A stretch of DNA of 6,482 nucleotides, taken from Verrucomicrobiales bacterium (lineage in GTDB: Bacteria > Verrucomicrobiota > Verrucomicrobiae > Limisphaerales > UBA9464). Made by a program: the position numbers and the translations under genes. Positions 5,293 through 6,482 of this stretch are shown here, piece by piece. Below the pieces are notes generated by a model. That model ran no database searches. It saw only the letters and a list, made by a program, of their open reading frames with translations, and had not been told where the DNA came from. The number at the start of each line of letters is the position of its first letter. Within the stretch, counting starts at the first letter, position 1. The stretch spans positions 1-6,482 of the forward strand of contig SXXZ01000102.1 in the NCBI GenBank assembly GCA_005789375.1, read 5' to 3'.

Positions 5293-6482
5293 ATGCTTCC
5301 CGTGCCAACCCGACTAGAACTCAACGGAATCGAAAAATCCTTCGGTGCCACCCAGGCGCTGCGGGGGGTGAGTCTGTCGCTGGGGCTGGGTGAGGCCCAT
5401 GCCCTCATCGGGGAGAATGGAGCGGGAAAAAGCACGCTGCTCAAGATCTTGAGCGGAATCCATGAGCCGGATGCGGGCTCCATGATGCTCGACGGTGCGG
5501 ATTACCAGCCGGTTGATCCCATTGCTGCCCAGCGCGCGGGCGTGGCGATGATTCATCAGGAACTCAATTTGGCCCCACACCTGACGGTGGCTGAGAACAT
5601 CACCCTGGGCGAAGAACCCTCCCGCTGGGGGTGGGTGGATCGGTCGCGTCAGCGGCAGTTGGCCACTAAAGCCCTGCGGCATTTGGGGGCCGAAAGTATT
5701 CCCCTGGACGCGGTCTCCGGGGAGTTGCCCATTGCCCAGCAGCAGCTCGTCGAGATCGCTCGGGCCCTGCGGTCGAAGCCGCGGGTCCTGATCCTCGATG
5801 AACCGACGTCGAGCCTGACCCGTGCCGACACCGAGCACCTCTTCGCCGTACTCGATCGCTTGCGGGAGGAGGGGGTCAGCCTGCTGTATGTCTCCCACTT
5901 CCTGGAGGAATCTCGTCGAGTTTGCTCGCGCTTCACGGTCTTGCGTGATGGCGCCAGCGTGGCCACCGGGGCGCTGTCGGACATTTCTAATCCGGAACTC
6001 ATTCGGATCATGGTGGGGCGCGAGGTTCAGGACCTTTACCCGAGAAGTCCGCGGTCGTTGGGCGAGAATGTGTTTCGGGTTGCGGCGCTGCAGGGCGTCG
6101 AGAAACCCCGCGCGGTGACCTTTAGTTTGCGGCAGGGAGAGGTCCTCGGGTTGTTTGGTCTGGTGGGTGCGGGTCGCTCCGAGACCTTGCGCGCTGCCTT
6201 CGGTTTGGATGCCATTCGGTCGGGGACAGTCCATTTGGGTGACTTAGATATTTCATCCAATTCTCCCCGGCAGCGTTGGGCCGAGGGAGTTGGCTTTCTG
6301 AGCGAAAATCGAAAGGAGGACGGACTGCTTCTCGCTCGAAGCATCGCGGAAAACTTGTTCATTACCCGGCCCGGAGACTTGGTGCGTTGGGGTTTTTGGC
6401 ATCCGCCCTCGGAGCATCGGGAGGCCCAGGCATGGATGAAGCCTCTAGACATCCGTGCCCACAGTCCTTCCCAGCCGGTCCA
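5293..6482 (+). CDS. Sugar ABC importer ATP-binding protein, RbsA/XylG/MglA class (3' end beyond window)
   Basis: This is the ATPase subunit of a ribose/xylose/galactose-type importer, with two ABC domains fused in one chain on the cytoplasmic face of the inner membrane. 396 codons are present and the frame is open at the window end; the family is usually about 500 residues. Domain 1 has Walker A GENGAGKST (40-48), Q-loop IHQEL with Gln89, signature-region ELPIAQQQLVEIARAL (144-159), Walker B VLILDEPTSSLT (165-176) and H-loop YVSHFLEE with His202. Domain 2 begins about residue 257, with the altered Walker A GLVGAGRSE (289-297) and the FLSENRKEDGLL block (335-346), both usual for this class. 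A TGA lies directly in frame before ATG 5293, so the start cannot be further upstream. No strong Shine-Dalgarno is seen. The permease and binding-protein genes would be expected downstream, outside the window. The sugar cannot be deduced from this subunit. Confidence 0.94.
   Translation, partial: MLPVPTRLELNGIEKSFGATQALRGVSLSLGLGEAHALIGENGAGKSTLLKILSGIHEPDAGSMMLDGADYQPVDPIAAQRAGVAMIHQELNLAPHLTVAENITLGEEPSRWGWVDRSRQRQLATKALRHLGAESIPLDAVSGELPIAQQQLVEIARALRSKPRVLILDEPTSSLTRADTEHLFAVLDRLREEGVSLLYVSHFLEESRRVCSRFTVLRDGASVATGALSDISNPELIRIMVGREVQDLYPRSPRSLGENVFRVAALQGVEKPRAVTFSLRQGEVLGLFGLVGAGRSETLRAAFGLDAIRSGTVHLGDLDISSNSPRQRWAEGVGFLSENRKEDGLLLARSIAENLFITRPGDLVRWGFWHPPSEHREAQAWMKPLDIRAHSPSQPV

Noticed and set aside
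5163..5483. A longer N-terminus for the M14 gene, open to 5483
   Set aside because: It would cover the divergent promoter region and overlap the start of the ABC transporter gene on the opposite strand, and the added residues show no family resemblance.
5314..6234. A 306-codon open frame on the minus strand
   Set aside because: It lies entirely opposite the ABC transporter gene, whose Walker and signature motifs are intact. The minus-strand translation shows no recognisable domain.

Overview
The window is GC-rich bacterial chromosome with six recognisable genes and a few codons of a seventh. It looks like a member of the PVC group, most likely Verrucomicrobiota. That is an inference from the futalosine menaquinone enzyme, a LamG-fold lipoprotein and poorly conserved secreted proteins, weak or absent Shine-Dalgarno sequences before several starts, and GC richness. 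No 16S or other marker is present to prove it. I see no insertion sequence, prophage gene, tRNA, rRNA or CRISPR array.

Left part, minus strand (1-1203): mqnE, a radical SAM aminofutalosine synthase of the futalosine route to menaquinone. It is followed 27 bases later by the first nine codons of another gene that leaves the window. Divergent from mqnE, on the plus strand (1311-3151), are two exported proteins 41 bases apart: a LamG/concanavalin A-like lipoprotein, and a signal-peptide protein of unknown function with a probable Ig-like beta-sandwich N-terminal domain.

Middle part, minus strand (5162 down to 3181): an M14-family zinc carboxypeptidase-like gene followed 68 bases later by recF, the recombination-repair ATPase. 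The two probably form one transcription unit. recF converges on the secreted-protein gene across a 29-base gap, with a possible weak hairpin at the junction. The 3' end of the M14 gene holds four perfect copies of a 12-base tandem repeat that are translated as a (QTAV)4 tail. This is the most unusual structure in the window.

Right part, plus strand (5293 to the window end): the ATP-binding subunit of a sugar-type ABC importer (RbsA/XylG/MglA class, two fused ATPase domains), cut off by the window edge. It diverges from the M14 gene across about 120-130 bases containing a 6-base-arm inverted repeat that could be an operator or leader hairpin.

The genes look like a mix of housekeeping functions (quinone synthesis, DNA repair) and cell-envelope or nutrient functions (lipoprotein, secreted protein, peptidase, sugar import). 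I see no convincing new multi-gene system. The main curiosities are the repeat-encoded tail, the two poorly characterised exported proteins, and recF sitting next to a peptidase gene.
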